Shown: positions 1 through 9,234, counted from the stretch's first letter. The stretch is 64,000 nt of DNA from Nitrincola sp048264025 (GCF_048264025.1 NZ_JBLXDN010000009.1:62001-126000), one strand, 5' to 3'. Numbers and translations: made by a program. Notes: generated by a model from the sequence alone, not told the origin.

Positions 1-808
1 TTATGGTATTTTTGTTTATGCCATAGATGCCGACAGCGCTTCGGCTCAAGCTGTGCAGAGTGTGGAACTCGCTGTAACTCACCCTGTAGTACAGGGACTG
101 CTAGATCTCCTGACCATGTTCCGGGATGTACTGCCCATCCTGATCACCATTCTGTTTTTCCAATACATCATTCTCAAGCGGCCCTTATCCAATCCACCTA
201 AAATTGCCTTTGGTTTTTTGTTGGTAATTATCGGTCTGTATGCATTTGTTGTCGGGTTGAAGATCGGACTTTTTCCGATTGGTAGTAGCATGGCAGAGCA
301 GCTTATCTCGCTGAACAGCCATGCTTATATCTACCTGTTTGCATTTATGATCGGCTTTGCAACTACCATGGCTGAACCGGCTTTAATTGCCGTGGGTCAA
401 CAAGCTGAAGAAGCCGCTGCAGGTAAAATTAAGGGCAATGTCATTCGAATTATGGTTGCCGTTGGGGTAGCGGTTGGGATTACAATTGGAGTTTTCCGGC
501 TGATCAGTGGTGGATCGATTCACTACTTCATTATTGGCGGCTACACACTGGTAATCCTGTTAACCATGCTCTGCCCAAAATACATCGTGGCACTGGCTTT
601 TGACCTGGGTGGTGTCACCACCTCAGAGGTAACCGTTCCTCTGGTAACGGCTCTGGGGATCGGGCTGGCAACCCATATTGAAGGACGAAGTGTATTGATC
701 GATGGCTTTGGTTTGATCGCATTTGCGTCTATTTTTCCAATCGTTACAGTCATGTGCTACGCCATTGCCGTTGACTGGCTGAATAAATTCAACAGGGCTG
801 AATCATGA
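1..808 (+). CDS. DUF1538 family integral membrane protein (5' partial)
   Basis: The reading frame is open from the first bases of the window, and no ATG, GTG or TTG occurs in frame before a GTG at 53 that has no Shine-Dalgarno sequence, so the true start probably lies upstream. The protein has about seven hydrophobic helices and the conserved stretch GFATTMAEPALIAVG followed by DLGGVTTSEVTVPLVTALG, which I recognise as DUF1538, a family of predicted transporters of unknown substrate. It overlaps the next gene (P-II-like) by four bases (ATGA), so the two are very likely co-translated. Family membership is fairly sure; the transported species is unknown. If the start were the GTG at 53 the product would be 251 residues. 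Confidence 0.75.
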   Translation, partial: YGIFVYAIDADSASAQAVQSVELAVTHPVVQGLLDLLTMFRDVLPILITILFFQYIILKRPLSNPPKIAFGFLLVIIGLYAFVVGLKIGLFPIGSSMAEQLISLNSHAYIYLFAFMIGFATTMAEPALIAVGQQAEEAAAGKIKGNVIRIMVAVGVAVGITIGVFRLISGGSIHYFIIGGYTLVILLTMLCPKYIVALAFDLGGVTTSEVTVPLVTALGIGLATHIEGRSVLIDGFGLIAFASIFPIVTVMCYAIAVDWLNKFNRAES

Positions 809-1158
809 AATTTTCTGTACTGACTGCAATCGTCTCTGAAGACTACGAACAAAAAGTGATCGATGGCTCGCGTGAACTGGGCGCCGGTGGCATCACCCTG
901 TTATCGGGTCGGGGAATCGGCAGCGATGCGAAAAAAACCTTCTTCGGCATGACCTATGAAGGCAGTCAATCGATCATTATTATGGTACTGGAAAAGGGCT
1001 TGTCACTGGAGATTCTTAAATCCATCCAGACCATCATTGTTGATAAGGAAAACAATAACTCCCACGGTGTGGTGTTTACCCTGCCGCTGGAGCATCTTGG
1101 CGGAATCGATCTGTCACAACTGGCAAAATTTGAGCAACACCTGAAAGAAAACCTCTAA
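805..1158 (+). CDS. P-II-like nitrogen-regulatory-fold protein
   Basis: A 117-residue protein with the size and alternating strand/helix pattern of a P-II-like (GlnB-fold) trimer subunit; it is not a classical GlnB/GlnK because the T-loop uridylylation tyrosine context is absent. Its ATG overlaps the stop of the DUF1538 gene, and a CBS-domain gene follows 15 bases later. P-II-like proteins commonly sit next to the membrane transporter they control and bind adenine nucleotides, so regulation of the DUF1538 protein in response to energy state is the obvious inference. No ligand can be read from the sequence. Confidence 0.7.
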   Translation: MKFSVLTAIVSEDYEQKVIDGSRELGAGGITLLSGRGIGSDAKKTFFGMTYEGSQSIIIMVLEKGLSLEILKSIQTIIVDKENNNSHGVVFTLPLEHLGGIDLSQLAKFEQHLKENL

Positions 1159-1173
1159 AAAGGAAGGCATTTC

Positions 1174-1560
1174 ATGCTGGTAAAAGATGTCATGGTGAAC
1201 GATGTTATAACCGTTTCACCCTTTGCAACACTGCGTGACGCACTGAGCCTGATGAAGCGTCATAAGCTGAAATCACTGGTAGTGGAAAAAACCAATGACA
1301 ATGATGCCTATGGTTTGATTACCTATACCAACATAGTTAAAACGGTAGTGGCTGAAAGCGGTGATATCGATCTGATCAATGTCTACGATATATGTGCCAA
1401 ACCCGTTATTTCAGTAGGGCAGAGCCTATCGGTAAAACACGCCGCGTCACTGATGATCACAAGTCGGGTCAAGCGCATTCTGGTGTTGAAGGATAACGAG
1501 ATGGTCGGACTGTTATGCATGAACGATATCGTGCAGACATTACTGAACGATCTTGAGTGA
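1174..1560 (+). CDS. Tandem CBS-domain protein
   Basis: A 128-residue protein made of two CBS motifs, roughly residues 1-65 (VKDVMVNDVITVSPFATL) and 70-125 (ending VGLLCMNDIVQTLL), with no other domain. CBS pairs bind adenosine nucleotides such as AMP or ATP and act as regulatory modules. A good ribosome site (aaaaaggaagg) precedes the ATG by a short spacer. It is the third gene of the DUF1538/P-II-like unit, so it probably adds a second nucleotide-sensing input to that transporter. The function is inferred from context. Confidence 0.75.
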   Translation: MLVKDVMVNDVITVSPFATLRDALSLMKRHKLKSLVVEKTNDNDAYGLITYTNIVKTVVAESGDIDLINVYDICAKPVISVGQSLSVKHAASLMITSRVKRILVLKDNEMVGLLCMNDIVQTLLNDLE

Positions 1561-1565
1561 TTACT

Positions 1566-1598
1566 ACCGGTATCTGGTTGATTAACGCAGATACCGGT
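1566..1598. terminator. Hairpin between convergent CBS and lipA genes
   Basis: An 11-bp perfect inverted repeat (accggtatctg at 1566-1576, cagataccggt at 1588-1598) with an 11-base loop lies between two convergent genes, where a shared terminator is expected. There is no strong T-run on either side, so it may be an intrinsic terminator of reduced strength or an RNA 3' end protector. Confidence 0.5.
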
Positions 1599-1615
1599 CG
1601 CTTTCGTGGCAGGAT

Positions 1616-2590
1616 TTAGCCGACCTTCTCACCCTTGGCCTGCAGATCAGCATGGTAAGACGAGCGCACCAGAGGGCCACTGGCAACATGGCTAAAGCCG
1701 AGTGATTTGGCGATACGGCCAAACTCATCGAACTCATCCGGGGTAACAAAGCGATCAACCGGCAGGTGATTACGGCTTGGCTGCAGGTACTGACCGATGG
1801 TGATCATATTGACATCATGGGCACGCAGATCCCGCATTACCTCAATAATTTCTTCATTGGTTTCACCAACACCCACCATCAAACCCGACTTGGTTCTGAT
1901 TTCAGGACGTAAGGCCTTGTAGCGTTTCAATAGCTCCAGTGACCAGGCGTAATCAGCACCAGGACGGACTTTCTTGTACAAACGCGGCACAGTTTCCAGG
2001 TTGTGGTTAAACACATCTGGCGGTGTTTGCTGCAGGATATCCAGAGCGATATCCATACGCCCACGGAAATCCGGCACCAGGGTTTCTATCTGTATATTGG
2101 TAGCCAAACGCCGAGTTTCGCGAATGCAGTCGGCAAAATGCTGTGCACCGCCATCACGCAGATCATCTCGGTCTACTGAGGTGATAACCACATAACGCAG
2201 GCCCATATCGGCAATGGCTTCCGCCAGTTCCAGCGGCTCATTTTCAGCCAGCGCATTAGGGCGACCGTGTGCGACATCACAGAAGGGACAACGTCGGGTG
2301 CAGATATCACCCATAATCATGAAGGTGGCGGTACCGTGACTGAAACACTCGCCCAGATTAGGGCAACTGGCCTCTTCACATACCGATGCCAGCTTGTGCT
2401 TGCGCAACTTGGCTTTGATCCGCTTCACTTCAGCATTGGAGCCCATTCTGACGCGAAGCCAATCCGGTTTACGTGGCATCTCATCTTTTTCGGTCGGAAT
2501 GACCTTAATCGGAATACGGGCCATTTTTTCAGCACCACGGAGCTTGACGCCTTGCTCGACGCGGACAGGTTTTGCAGGAGTATCAGACAT
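1616..2590 (-). CDS. lipA: Lipoyl synthase LipA
   Basis: A radical-SAM enzyme that inserts two sulfurs into octanoyl groups on lipoyl domains of the 2-oxoacid dehydrogenases and the glycine cleavage H protein. Both iron-sulfur motifs are visible: the auxiliary cluster cysteines C71, C76, C82 (CEEASCPNLGEC) and the SAM-cluster cysteines C97, C101, C104 (CTRRCPFC). The C-terminal VRSSYHA carries the RSSY serine that ligates the auxiliary cluster. At 324 residues it has normal family length. It is last in the dacA-ybeD-lipB-lipA run, directly after lipB, which supplies its octanoylated substrate. Confidence 0.97.
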   Translation of the reverse strand: MSDTPAKPVRVEQGVKLRGAEKMARIPIKVIPTEKDEMPRKPDWLRVRMGSNAEVKRIKAKLRKHKLASVCEEASCPNLGECFSHGTATFMIMGDICTRRCPFCDVAHGRPNALAENEPLELAEAIADMGLRYVVITSVDRDDLRDGGAQHFADCIRETRRLATNIQIETLVPDFRGRMDIALDILQQTPPDVFNHNLETVPRLYKKVRPGADYAWSLELLKRYKALRPEIRTKSGLMVGVGETNEEIIEVMRDLRAHDVNMITIGQYLQPSRNHLPVDRFVTPDEFDEFGRIAKSLGFSHVASGPLVRSSYHADLQAKGEKVG

Positions 2591-2598
2591 AGTAGTAT

Positions 2599-3243
2599 TC
2601 AGTTCTCCAGATGATTAGCCAACTCAACCTGCGTATAGCCGAGCCGTTTAACCAAGTAATTTAGTAGGTTTTTGGTCGCACTGTCAATATCAGTATCCGG
2701 ACAGAGGTCCCGCAACTGGGTCATCTGCAGACCGGCGTAACCACAGGGGTTGATCCTGGCAAAGGGCTGCAGATCCATATCGACATTAAGCGCCAGTCCA
2801 TGAAAAGAGCAACCGCGTCTTACCCGCAAGCCCAGTGAAGCAATTTTACATCCATCCACATAGACACCGGGTGCATCAGCACGTGCAACCGCGACTTGCC
2901 CATAATCGGCCAGCAACGCAATGACGGCCTCTTCCATCAGCGAGACCACATCCCTGACCCCCAGTTTTTTGCGGCGCAGGTCCAGCAACAGGTAGGCCAT
3001 TAGTTGTCCGGGACCGTGATAAGTCACTTGACCACCGCGATCAGTTTTCACCACCGGAATTTCACCGGGATTGAGCAGGTGCTCCGCCTTACCGGCCTGA
3101 CCCTGGGTAAACACCGGGTGGTGCTGTAACAGCCAGATTTCATCCGGCGTATCTGCTTGACGCTGGTTAGTGAAGGCTTGCATCCGCTGCCACACCGGCT
3201 CATAAGGCTGCAACCCGAGTGTTCGTACGATCAGATCAGGCAC
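2599..3243 (-). CDS. lipB: Octanoyltransferase LipB
   Basis: Transfers octanoate from octanoyl-ACP to lipoyl domains, the first step of de novo lipoate synthesis. The family motif RGGQVTYHGPGQL is at about residues 69-81, and the acyl-enzyme pair is present as K133 (GCKIASLG) and C167 (NPCGYAG), closely matching E. coli K135 and C169. The start codon is GTG, only three bases after the ybeD stop and with no clear ribosome site of its own, so translational coupling to ybeD is likely. Normal length at 214 residues. Confidence 0.96.
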   Translation of the reverse strand: MPDLIVRTLGLQPYEPVWQRMQAFTNQRQADTPDEIWLLQHHPVFTQGQAGKAEHLLNPGEIPVVKTDRGGQVTYHGPGQLMAYLLLDLRRKKLGVRDVVSLMEEAVIALLADYGQVAVARADAPGVYVDGCKIASLGLRVRRGCSFHGLALNVDMDLQPFARINPCGYAGLQMTQLRDLCPDTDIDSATKNLLNYLVKRLGYTQVELANHLEN

Positions 3244-3246
3244 GGA

Positions 3247-3534
3247 TCAAAGTACCATATGCACACGACCAGAAGCTTTCAATGCTGCAAACAAGTCTTG
3301 CAACTGCTCCTCTCCGGTGGCCTTGATTTTCAAACGCACTGAGCGAAACCGACCGTTGCGACTATCCTGAACACTGACCTTTTCCAGATCCAGGCCAGGA
3401 TCAAAACCTTTCACCGTCTCGACCACAAAACCATAAAAGTCATTGTCATTATTGCCCACTACTTTGATCGGATAGTCCGCACAGGGAAATTCGATTTTAG
3501 GTGCTTCGGGTGAATCAGTCATAGCCTCAGCCAC
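3247..3534 (-). CDS. ybeD: YbeD/DUF493 family protein
   Basis: A 95-residue protein of the DUF493 (YbeD) family, recognised by IEFPCADYPIKVVG near the start and by its constant place between dacA and lipB. E. coli YbeD is a small alpha-beta protein resembling ACT-type regulatory domains. Its role is not established; the location suggests a part in lipoate metabolism or its control. It is separated from dacA by only a few bases and from lipB by three, so the block is one transcription unit. Confidence 0.9.
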   Translation of the reverse strand: MAEAMTDSPEAPKIEFPCADYPIKVVGNNDNDFYGFVVETVKGFDPGLDLEKVSVQDSRNGRFRSVRLKIKATGEEQLQDLFAALKASGRVHMVL

Positions 3535-3541
3535 CTCAGCT

Positions 3542-4711
3542 CTAGTTGATCAGATTCATAAAGAACTGCAAAATACTGTGCCACAGCCGCTTGAAAAAAC
3601 TGCCAGGCTCAACCGCATGCAGCGCCACCAAAGGGGTCTCTGAAATCACTTCGCCATCCAGTGATACTACCACCGAGCCGATAGCATCGCCCACAGCAAC
3701 AGGTGCCTGGATATTGCGTGGCAGATCCAGCAGCACTTCCAGACGATCCTGCTGCCCACGCGGCAGAGTCAGCGAAAGGTTTTCGAGTACACCCATGCTC
3801 AGGTTATCGACTTCGCCGCCCCAGACTCGCTGATCGCTGATCGACTGACCGGCGGCATAAAGCTCAGTACTTTCGTAGAAACGGTAAGTATAGGCCAGTA
3901 GCTGCTGGGTTTCCTGCGCCCGCGTCTCTTCGCTGGCAGAGCCCATCACCACGCTGATCAGGCGCATACCATCACGAACGGCTGAAGACACCAGACAGTA
4001 GCCGGCTTCATCGGTGTGTCCGGTTTTGATACCGTCTACCGTATCATCACGCCATAGCAAACGATTACGGTTTGGCTGTCTAATATCATTGAATTCAAAA
4101 TGTTTTTCCGCATAGATCGGGTAATATTGCTGCGAATCAGTGATCAGTGCACGGGCCAGCAACGCCAGATCATAAGCAGAAGAATATTGGTTATCCGATG
4201 GCAGGCCTGTGGCATTTTCATAGTTGGTATTGGTCATACCCAGGCGGCGGGCATGCTGGTTCATCAGATCAGCGAACGCTCTTTCACTACCGGCAATATG
4301 TTCAGCCATAGCGACAGACGCATCGTTACCAGAAGAGATGATAATACCCCGCAACAGATCAATTAATTTAACCTGCGTGCCTTCCTGAATAAACATACGA
4401 GAGCCGCCAGTACGCCAGGCTTTTTCACTGACATTGACCATTTCATCTTCAGACAGATTGCCATTGATCAGTTCCAACTCCGCAATATAGCTGGTCATGA
4501 TCTTTACCAGGCTCGCTGGCGGGTAGCGCTCATGTTCATCTTTAGACAGAATAATCTGGCCAGTAGCCGCATCCATCACCACATAAGAACGCGCTGCAAC
4601 CTGCGGGGGGGCTGGAATCATCGATGCCTGCACCTGGGCAAAAGCCAGCAGACTGAACAACAGGGCAAGCAGCGTACGACTCAAAAATCTTGTATTCATC
4701 GGTTTTGGCAT
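3542..4711 (-). CDS. dacA: D-alanyl-D-alanine carboxypeptidase (PBP5/6 type)
   Basis: A periplasmic low-molecular-weight penicillin-binding protein that trims the terminal D-Ala of peptidoglycan pentapeptides. It has an N-terminal signal peptide (to about residue 29), the active-site SLVK (S67, K70), SGN (127-129) and KTG (229-231), then the C-terminal PBP5 beta domain and an amphipathic C-terminal helix (FFKRLWHSILQFFMNL) for membrane attachment. At 389 residues it is of family length. The start could also be the ATG four codons later. It sits downstream of rlpA and upstream of ybeD-lipB-lipA, as in Pseudomonas. Confidence 0.95.
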   Translation of the reverse strand: MPKPMNTRFLSRTLLALLFSLLAFAQVQASMIPAPPQVAARSYVVMDAATGQIILSKDEHERYPPASLVKIMTSYIAELELINGNLSEDEMVNVSEKAWRTGGSRMFIQEGTQVKLIDLLRGIIISSGNDASVAMAEHIAGSERAFADLMNQHARRLGMTNTNYENATGLPSDNQYSSAYDLALLARALITDSQQYYPIYAEKHFEFNDIRQPNRNRLLWRDDTVDGIKTGHTDEAGYCLVSSAVRDGMRLISVVMGSASEETRAQETQQLLAYTYRFYESTELYAAGQSISDQRVWGGEVDNLSMGVLENLSLTLPRGQQDRLEVLLDLPRNIQAPVAVGDAIGSVVVSLDGEVISETPLVALHAVEPGSFFKRLWHSILQFFMNLIN

Positions 4712-4784
4712 CCGTTTCGGTTAACTCATCGAAGGTCAGCAAATAGACTTCCGAAAAAAAGCATGGTTCAACACATTGTCAGTA

Positions 4785-5669
4785 TTAAGGTTCTGCAACC
4801 AGATGGGGAGAATGAAAACCCGCACCCGCCAGACTGGCAATCAGATTGTCCAGCGGCTCACCCACATTCAGCGGCCCTATCTTAACACGATAAATCGGCG
4901 AACCAGAGGGGTTGGCGGTGTAAATTCCGACCGCAAAACCCGCCGCAAAGGGCATGACCTGCTGCTGTGCCCTACGAGCTGATTCCTCACTGGCAAATGC
5001 ACCTATCTGCAAATAGCGCCGATCATGTGAGGCTTTCAGCGAAGTTGATACAGCGGGTGCTACAGGGCCTGCTGCCAACGTCGGAGCCTGCATCTGCCCT
5101 GAAGGACGCGGCGTGATAGCCTCAACCTTAACCCGCCCTGTGCCTCGCTGCAGGATATCCAGACGATAAGCCGCCGCATAGGATAGATCGATCAGCCGAT
5201 CCTGATGAAATGGCCCTCGGTCATTCACTCTGACAATAACACTTTTTCCGTTATCCAGATTTGTAACCCGAACGAATGAAGGAATTGGCAGGCTCTTATG
5301 GGCGGCTGTCATTTCATACATATCATACACCTCACCATTGGAGGTCAGGTGGCCATGAAACTTCATGCCATACCAGGAGGCGATACCACTTTCCCGATAC
5401 CCCTCTGCACTTGGCATCACCGTATAGGTTTTACCAAACACTTCATAAGGGCTGCGGTTTCCACCACGACTCAAGGGCTCGTAACGAGGCACAGCATCTG
5501 GCACTTTACTAACATCAGGCGGGGTCGCCGGTGCCTTGTCATGGGTCATACTGTAACGACCTGAGGGGTCTGTCGGATGAGTAACGGGTGCCTGTGGACT
5601 CGGTCGTGACGAACACCCCGCCAGCATCACAACAAGCAATAAACTTATAAGCCCTGCACGCATCTGCAA
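4785..5669 (-). CDS. rlpA: Septal-ring lytic transglycosylase RlpA
   Basis: An outer-membrane lipoprotein that cleaves stem-peptide-free (denuded) glycan strands during daughter-cell separation. It has a lipobox (MLAGC, C19), a proline-rich linker, a double-psi beta-barrel domain at about residues 93-185 (ASWYGMKFHGHLTSNGE, TAAHKSLP, VRVNDRGPF, keeping the catalytic-type H124 and D150), and a C-terminal SPOR domain at about 215-294 that binds denuded glycan at the septum. It lies between rodA and dacA. The membrane-bound transglycosylase gene mltB, frequent at this spot in relatives, is not present. Confidence 0.94.
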   Translation of the reverse strand: MQMRAGLISLLLVVMLAGCSSRPSPQAPVTHPTDPSGRYSMTHDKAPATPPDVSKVPDAVPRYEPLSRGGNRSPYEVFGKTYTVMPSAEGYRESGIASWYGMKFHGHLTSNGEVYDMYEMTAAHKSLPIPSFVRVTNLDNGKSVIVRVNDRGPFHQDRLIDLSYAAAYRLDILQRGTGRVKVEAITPRPSGQMQAPTLAAGPVAPAVSTSLKASHDRRYLQIGAFASEESARRAQQQVMPFAAGFAVGIYTANPSGSPIYRVKIGPLNVGEPLDNLIASLAGAGFHSPHLVAEP

Positions 5670-5730
5670 CCCCTATCAGCACTTGCCAGTCCCGGTTTTA
5701 CACTTTGCCTGATCATTTTACTCTCCAGCA

Positions 5731-6873
5731 TCAATGCCTTTGCACCCCTGAATGTGCACTGACTGACATCAGAATGCCAAAACCAGCCATCAGTGTCACA
5801 ATCGATGTTCCCCCATAGCTAATCATCGGCAAGGGTACTCCGACAACCGGCAACAAGCCGCTAACCATACCAATATTGACTGTCACATAGACAAAAAAGG
5901 TCAAGGTCACGCCACCAGCCAATAGCCGGGAAAAACTATCATTCGCTCGTGCGGCTATCACCATGCCGCGGGCAATAATCAGTAAATAAAGCAGTATCAG
6001 CAGAGCAATACCATACAGCCCCAACTCTTCACCGATCACGGCAATAATAAAATCCGTATGCGATTCAGGTAAAAAATTCAGCTGTGATTGGGTACCCTCT
6101 AGCCAGCCCTTACCTGAGAGACCACCGGAACCTATGGCGGTTTTCGATTGAATAATATTCCAACCCGATCCCAACGGATCACTTTCTGGATTCAGGAACG
6201 TCAGCACGCGTTGCTGCTGATAGGGTTTCATGAAACCCCAGAACACCGGCAAGACGGCACCCATCAACCCCAATGCCACTAACACATAACGCCAGTAAAT
6301 GCCGGAAAGCAGAATAACAAAGATACCTGAACTGGCAATCAGCAAGCTGGTACCCAGATCTGGCTGTTTCATGATCAACGCGGCAGGTATGGCCATAATA
6401 ATCACTGCAACCACCAGTCGTTTGAGCGTCGGCGGTAAATGATCGCGTACCAGAAAAGCGGCCATGGCCATCGGCAGTACCAGCTTCATCAGCTCAGAGG
6501 GCTGAAAACGAAACCCCGGCAAGGCGATCCAGCGTTGCGCGCCCTTAGCCGATACACCAAACAACATTACCGCAACCAACAACCCCACGCCAAGCAGATA
6601 AAGCCAAGGGGCCATCAACATAAAGGATCGTGGTTGAATCTGTGCCAGAAAAATCAACAGGGCAAAACCAGCCGCCATACGAATCGCCTGGCGCTGCACA
6701 TACTCCATATCCTGACTGGAGGCACTATAGAGTACGAACAGGCCAAAGCTGCATAAAACCAGTAACAGCAACAGCAGCCAGGCATCCAGATGGGTATAAC
6801 TCCACCAACCGGGCGCTCGCTGAAAGTGAGTACTTGCTCCCGGCATAGTCCTCTGAAAATCTCGGCTACTCAT
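5731..6873 (-). CDS. rodA: Peptidoglycan glycosyltransferase RodA (SEDS family)
   Basis: The polytopic SEDS glycosyltransferase of the elongasome, which polymerises lipid II together with PBP2. It has about ten membrane helices and the family signatures FQPSELMK, PDLGTSLL and LPESHTDFIIAVIGEELG; D274 in the last corresponds to the catalytic aspartate of E. coli RodA (D262). The N-terminus has about 30 soluble residues before the first helix, somewhat longer than in E. coli. It overlaps the end of mrdA by eight bases, so the two partners are coupled. Confidence 0.95.
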   Translation of the reverse strand: MSSRDFQRTMPGASTHFQRAPGWWSYTHLDAWLLLLLLVLCSFGLFVLYSASSQDMEYVQRQAIRMAAGFALLIFLAQIQPRSFMLMAPWLYLLGVGLLVAVMLFGVSAKGAQRWIALPGFRFQPSELMKLVLPMAMAAFLVRDHLPPTLKRLVVAVIIMAIPAALIMKQPDLGTSLLIASSGIFVILLSGIYWRYVLVALGLMGAVLPVFWGFMKPYQQQRVLTFLNPESDPLGSGWNIIQSKTAIGSGGLSGKGWLEGTQSQLNFLPESHTDFIIAVIGEELGLYGIALLILLYLLIIARGMVIAARANDSFSRLLAGGVTLTFFVYVTVNIGMVSGLLPVVGVPLPMISYGGTSIVTLMAGFGILMSVSAHSGVQRH

Positions 6874-8755
6874 CCTCTACCTCCAGCTCATAGCGATCCA
6901 GCAACCAGGCATCCATCACTCGGCGGGCAATAGGTGCAGCCACACTGGAACCGCCCCCACCATTTTCTACCACGACGGCAATGGCGATCTGAGGGTCTTC
7001 CACCGGTGCGAAGGCGATAAACAGCGCATGATCATGATGGCGCTCACTTAATTCCTCAGGCTTATAGCGTCCATCATCGGGTATCGCGACCACTTGCGCG
7101 GTACCGGTCTTACCTGCCATTTTGTATTCCATCCCCTGACCAACACGCCTTGCCGTGCCGGTAGGCCCATGCATAACATCAACCATACCCTGAATAACTG
7201 AATCCCAATACTCAGGATGTTTAATCGCCACATCCTCAGGTACAGGGCGCTCCTTGACCATATCTGGCAAGGTCAGCACCTCACCCTCATCCGTCTCTTC
7301 AATGACCCCCATAAGCAAACGAGGCTGCTGCCACTTACCCCGGTTAGCCAGCACATTGGCCGCCACAGCCAGTTGCAAAGGTGTTGCGACCAAAAAGCCC
7401 TGACCAATACTCATATTCACTGAATCCCCCGGATACCAAGGCTCTCCCAGGCTTCCGCGCTTCCAGTCGGCCGTGGGCAAGACACCGCGTATCGCCTCGG
7501 GCGCATCCAGTGTCGCGACCTCACCAAAGCCAAACATACGCATATAACGCGCCATCAGCTCATTACCCATGCGATGGCCGACATCATAAAACCAGGTATC
7601 TACTGACTGAGCGATGGCCAGGTTCATATTCACCCGTCCGTGTCCGCCCCGACGCCAGTCGCGATAACGCCGCCCTCCCGGAGTGATCTGATAGTAGCCG
7701 GGGTCCCAGATGGTATAATCCGGCCGCACGGTTTCTGAATCTATCGCCGCCATCGCCATAATGGGTTTAATCGTTGAGCCCGGTGGATAACCACCGCGGA
7801 CGGCCCGGTTGAACAACGGCAGATCGACATCATCGCGTAAAGCATCGTAGTCTGTATTGGATATCCCCATCACAAACAGATTAGGATCGTAAGCGGGCGT
7901 ACTGACCAATGCCAGAATACCACCGGTTTTCGGATCAAGGGCAACAACTGAGGCACGCCTGCCTTCCAATAGTTTTTCGGTAAACTGCTGTAACCTTAAG
8001 TCCAGACTCAGTTTAATGTCAGCGCCCGGCGCTGGATCATTCTGCTCCAGAATACGCAGCACACGGCCACGTGCATTGGTTTCAACCTTCCGAGATCCTA
8101 CATCGCCGTGCAATATAGGTTCATAAAAACGTTCAATGCCGAGCTTACCCAGGTAATTGGTACCGGCATATTTGACTGGATCCAGGGTTTGCAGATCCCG
8201 CTCGTTAATCCGCCCCACATAACCCAACACATGCGCCAAAGACTCGCCATAAGGGTAATAGCGGATTAAATCGGCCTCTACCTGCACCCCCGGTAATACA
8301 TGGTAGTTTACGGATATTCTGGCAATCTCATCTTCGGTCAAACGAAAGCGTAAGGGGACTGATTCATAGGGACGACGGTGCTGCTGCAGGCGCACACGAA
8401 AGCGCTCTATATCGCGCTCGCTGATTTCTATCAAGTCAGCCAGGGCAGCCAGAGTCTCATCCATATCACTGATTTCTTCACGCAACAACGTGACGCTGAA
8501 GGTCGGCTGATTGTCAGCCAGCAAAATACCCTGACGGTCATAAATTAGCCCACGTCGCGGTGCCACAGGTTGTAGCTGTATGCGATTACGATCAGAAATT
8601 GCAGAATAGCGATCATACTCAATCACTTGCAAAAAGTAGGCACGGCCAACCAACGCCAGAAACACCAAGGTGACAATGATAAATGCCAACAAGGCTCGAC
8701 GTTTGAAAGTTTGCGCCTCTCGACTGTAGTCCTTGAGTGTTTCCGCCTGCTGCAT
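6866..8755 (-). CDS. mrdA: Penicillin-binding protein 2 (elongasome transpeptidase)
   Basis: The monofunctional class B transpeptidase that crosslinks side-wall peptidoglycan with RodA. It has a single N-terminal anchor at about residues 21-43, the pedestal domain with VAPRRGLIYDRQG, and a transpeptidase domain with the active-site STIK (S327, K330; E. coli S330), SVD in the second motif position, and KTG in MAGKTGTAQV. At 629 residues it matches E. coli PBP2 (633). It follows rlmH and overlaps rodA. Confidence 0.96.
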   Translation of the reverse strand: MQQAETLKDYSREAQTFKRRALLAFIIVTLVFLALVGRAYFLQVIEYDRYSAISDRNRIQLQPVAPRRGLIYDRQGILLADNQPTFSVTLLREEISDMDETLAALADLIEISERDIERFRVRLQQHRRPYESVPLRFRLTEDEIARISVNYHVLPGVQVEADLIRYYPYGESLAHVLGYVGRINERDLQTLDPVKYAGTNYLGKLGIERFYEPILHGDVGSRKVETNARGRVLRILEQNDPAPGADIKLSLDLRLQQFTEKLLEGRRASVVALDPKTGGILALVSTPAYDPNLFVMGISNTDYDALRDDVDLPLFNRAVRGGYPPGSTIKPIMAMAAIDSETVRPDYTIWDPGYYQITPGGRRYRDWRRGGHGRVNMNLAIAQSVDTWFYDVGHRMGNELMARYMRMFGFGEVATLDAPEAIRGVLPTADWKRGSLGEPWYPGDSVNMSIGQGFLVATPLQLAVAANVLANRGKWQQPRLLMGVIEETDEGEVLTLPDMVKERPVPEDVAIKHPEYWDSVIQGMVDVMHGPTGTARRVGQGMEYKMAGKTGTAQVVAIPDDGRYKPEELSERHHDHALFIAFAPVEDPQIAIAVVVENGGGGSSVAAPIARRVMDAWLLDRYELEVEDE

Positions 8756-8764
8756 AATAACCTG

Positions 8765-9232
8765 TTATTTATGGTAGGGATGACCCTGAAGCAGGGTCCA
8801 AGCACGATAGAGTTGTTCAGCAAGCAGTACCCGCACCAGCGGATGCGGCAGCGTTAAAGCTGACAATGACCACTTCTGATCGGCCACTTGCAGACAACGC
8901 GGGTCGAGACCATCCGGCCCACCCACCAACAGGCTGACATTACGCCCCTGCATTCGCCAGTTTTCGGCATGGCTGGCAAGGTTCTCTGTCGACCAGTGTT
9001 TGCCTTGGACATCCAAGGCTATAACATGTTCATTTTTACCTAGAGCCGCCAGCATAGCGTCACCTTCGGCACGCATTGCACGTGCCGGATCAGCGCCCTT
9101 CCCTCTGTAGCCAGGAGGCAACTCCACCAGTTCCAGCTGAAAGTCAGCTGGCAGGCGTTTGCTGTATTCCTGATAGCCAGCTTCGACCCAGCCCGGCATT
9201 TTCTGACCCACAGCCAGCAAGCGTATCCGCAT
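8765..9232 (-). CDS. rlmH: 23S rRNA pseudouridine-1915 N3-methyltransferase RlmH
   Basis: A small SPOUT-class methyltransferase that methylates pseudouridine 1915 in helix 69 of 23S rRNA on assembled 70S ribosomes. It has exactly the family length (155 residues), the knot motif LLVGGPDGLD, and the invariant C-terminal block LPHPLVRVLLAEQLYRAW ending in HPYHK. It is two bases from rsfS, another late ribosome factor, in the conserved rsfS-rlmH pair. Confidence 0.97.
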   Translation of the reverse strand: MRIRLLAVGQKMPGWVEAGYQEYSKRLPADFQLELVELPPGYRGKGADPARAMRAEGDAMLAALGKNEHVIALDVQGKHWSTENLASHAENWRMQGRNVSLLVGGPDGLDPRCLQVADQKWSLSALTLPHPLVRVLLAEQLYRAWTLLQGHPYHK

Positions 9233-9234
9233 AA

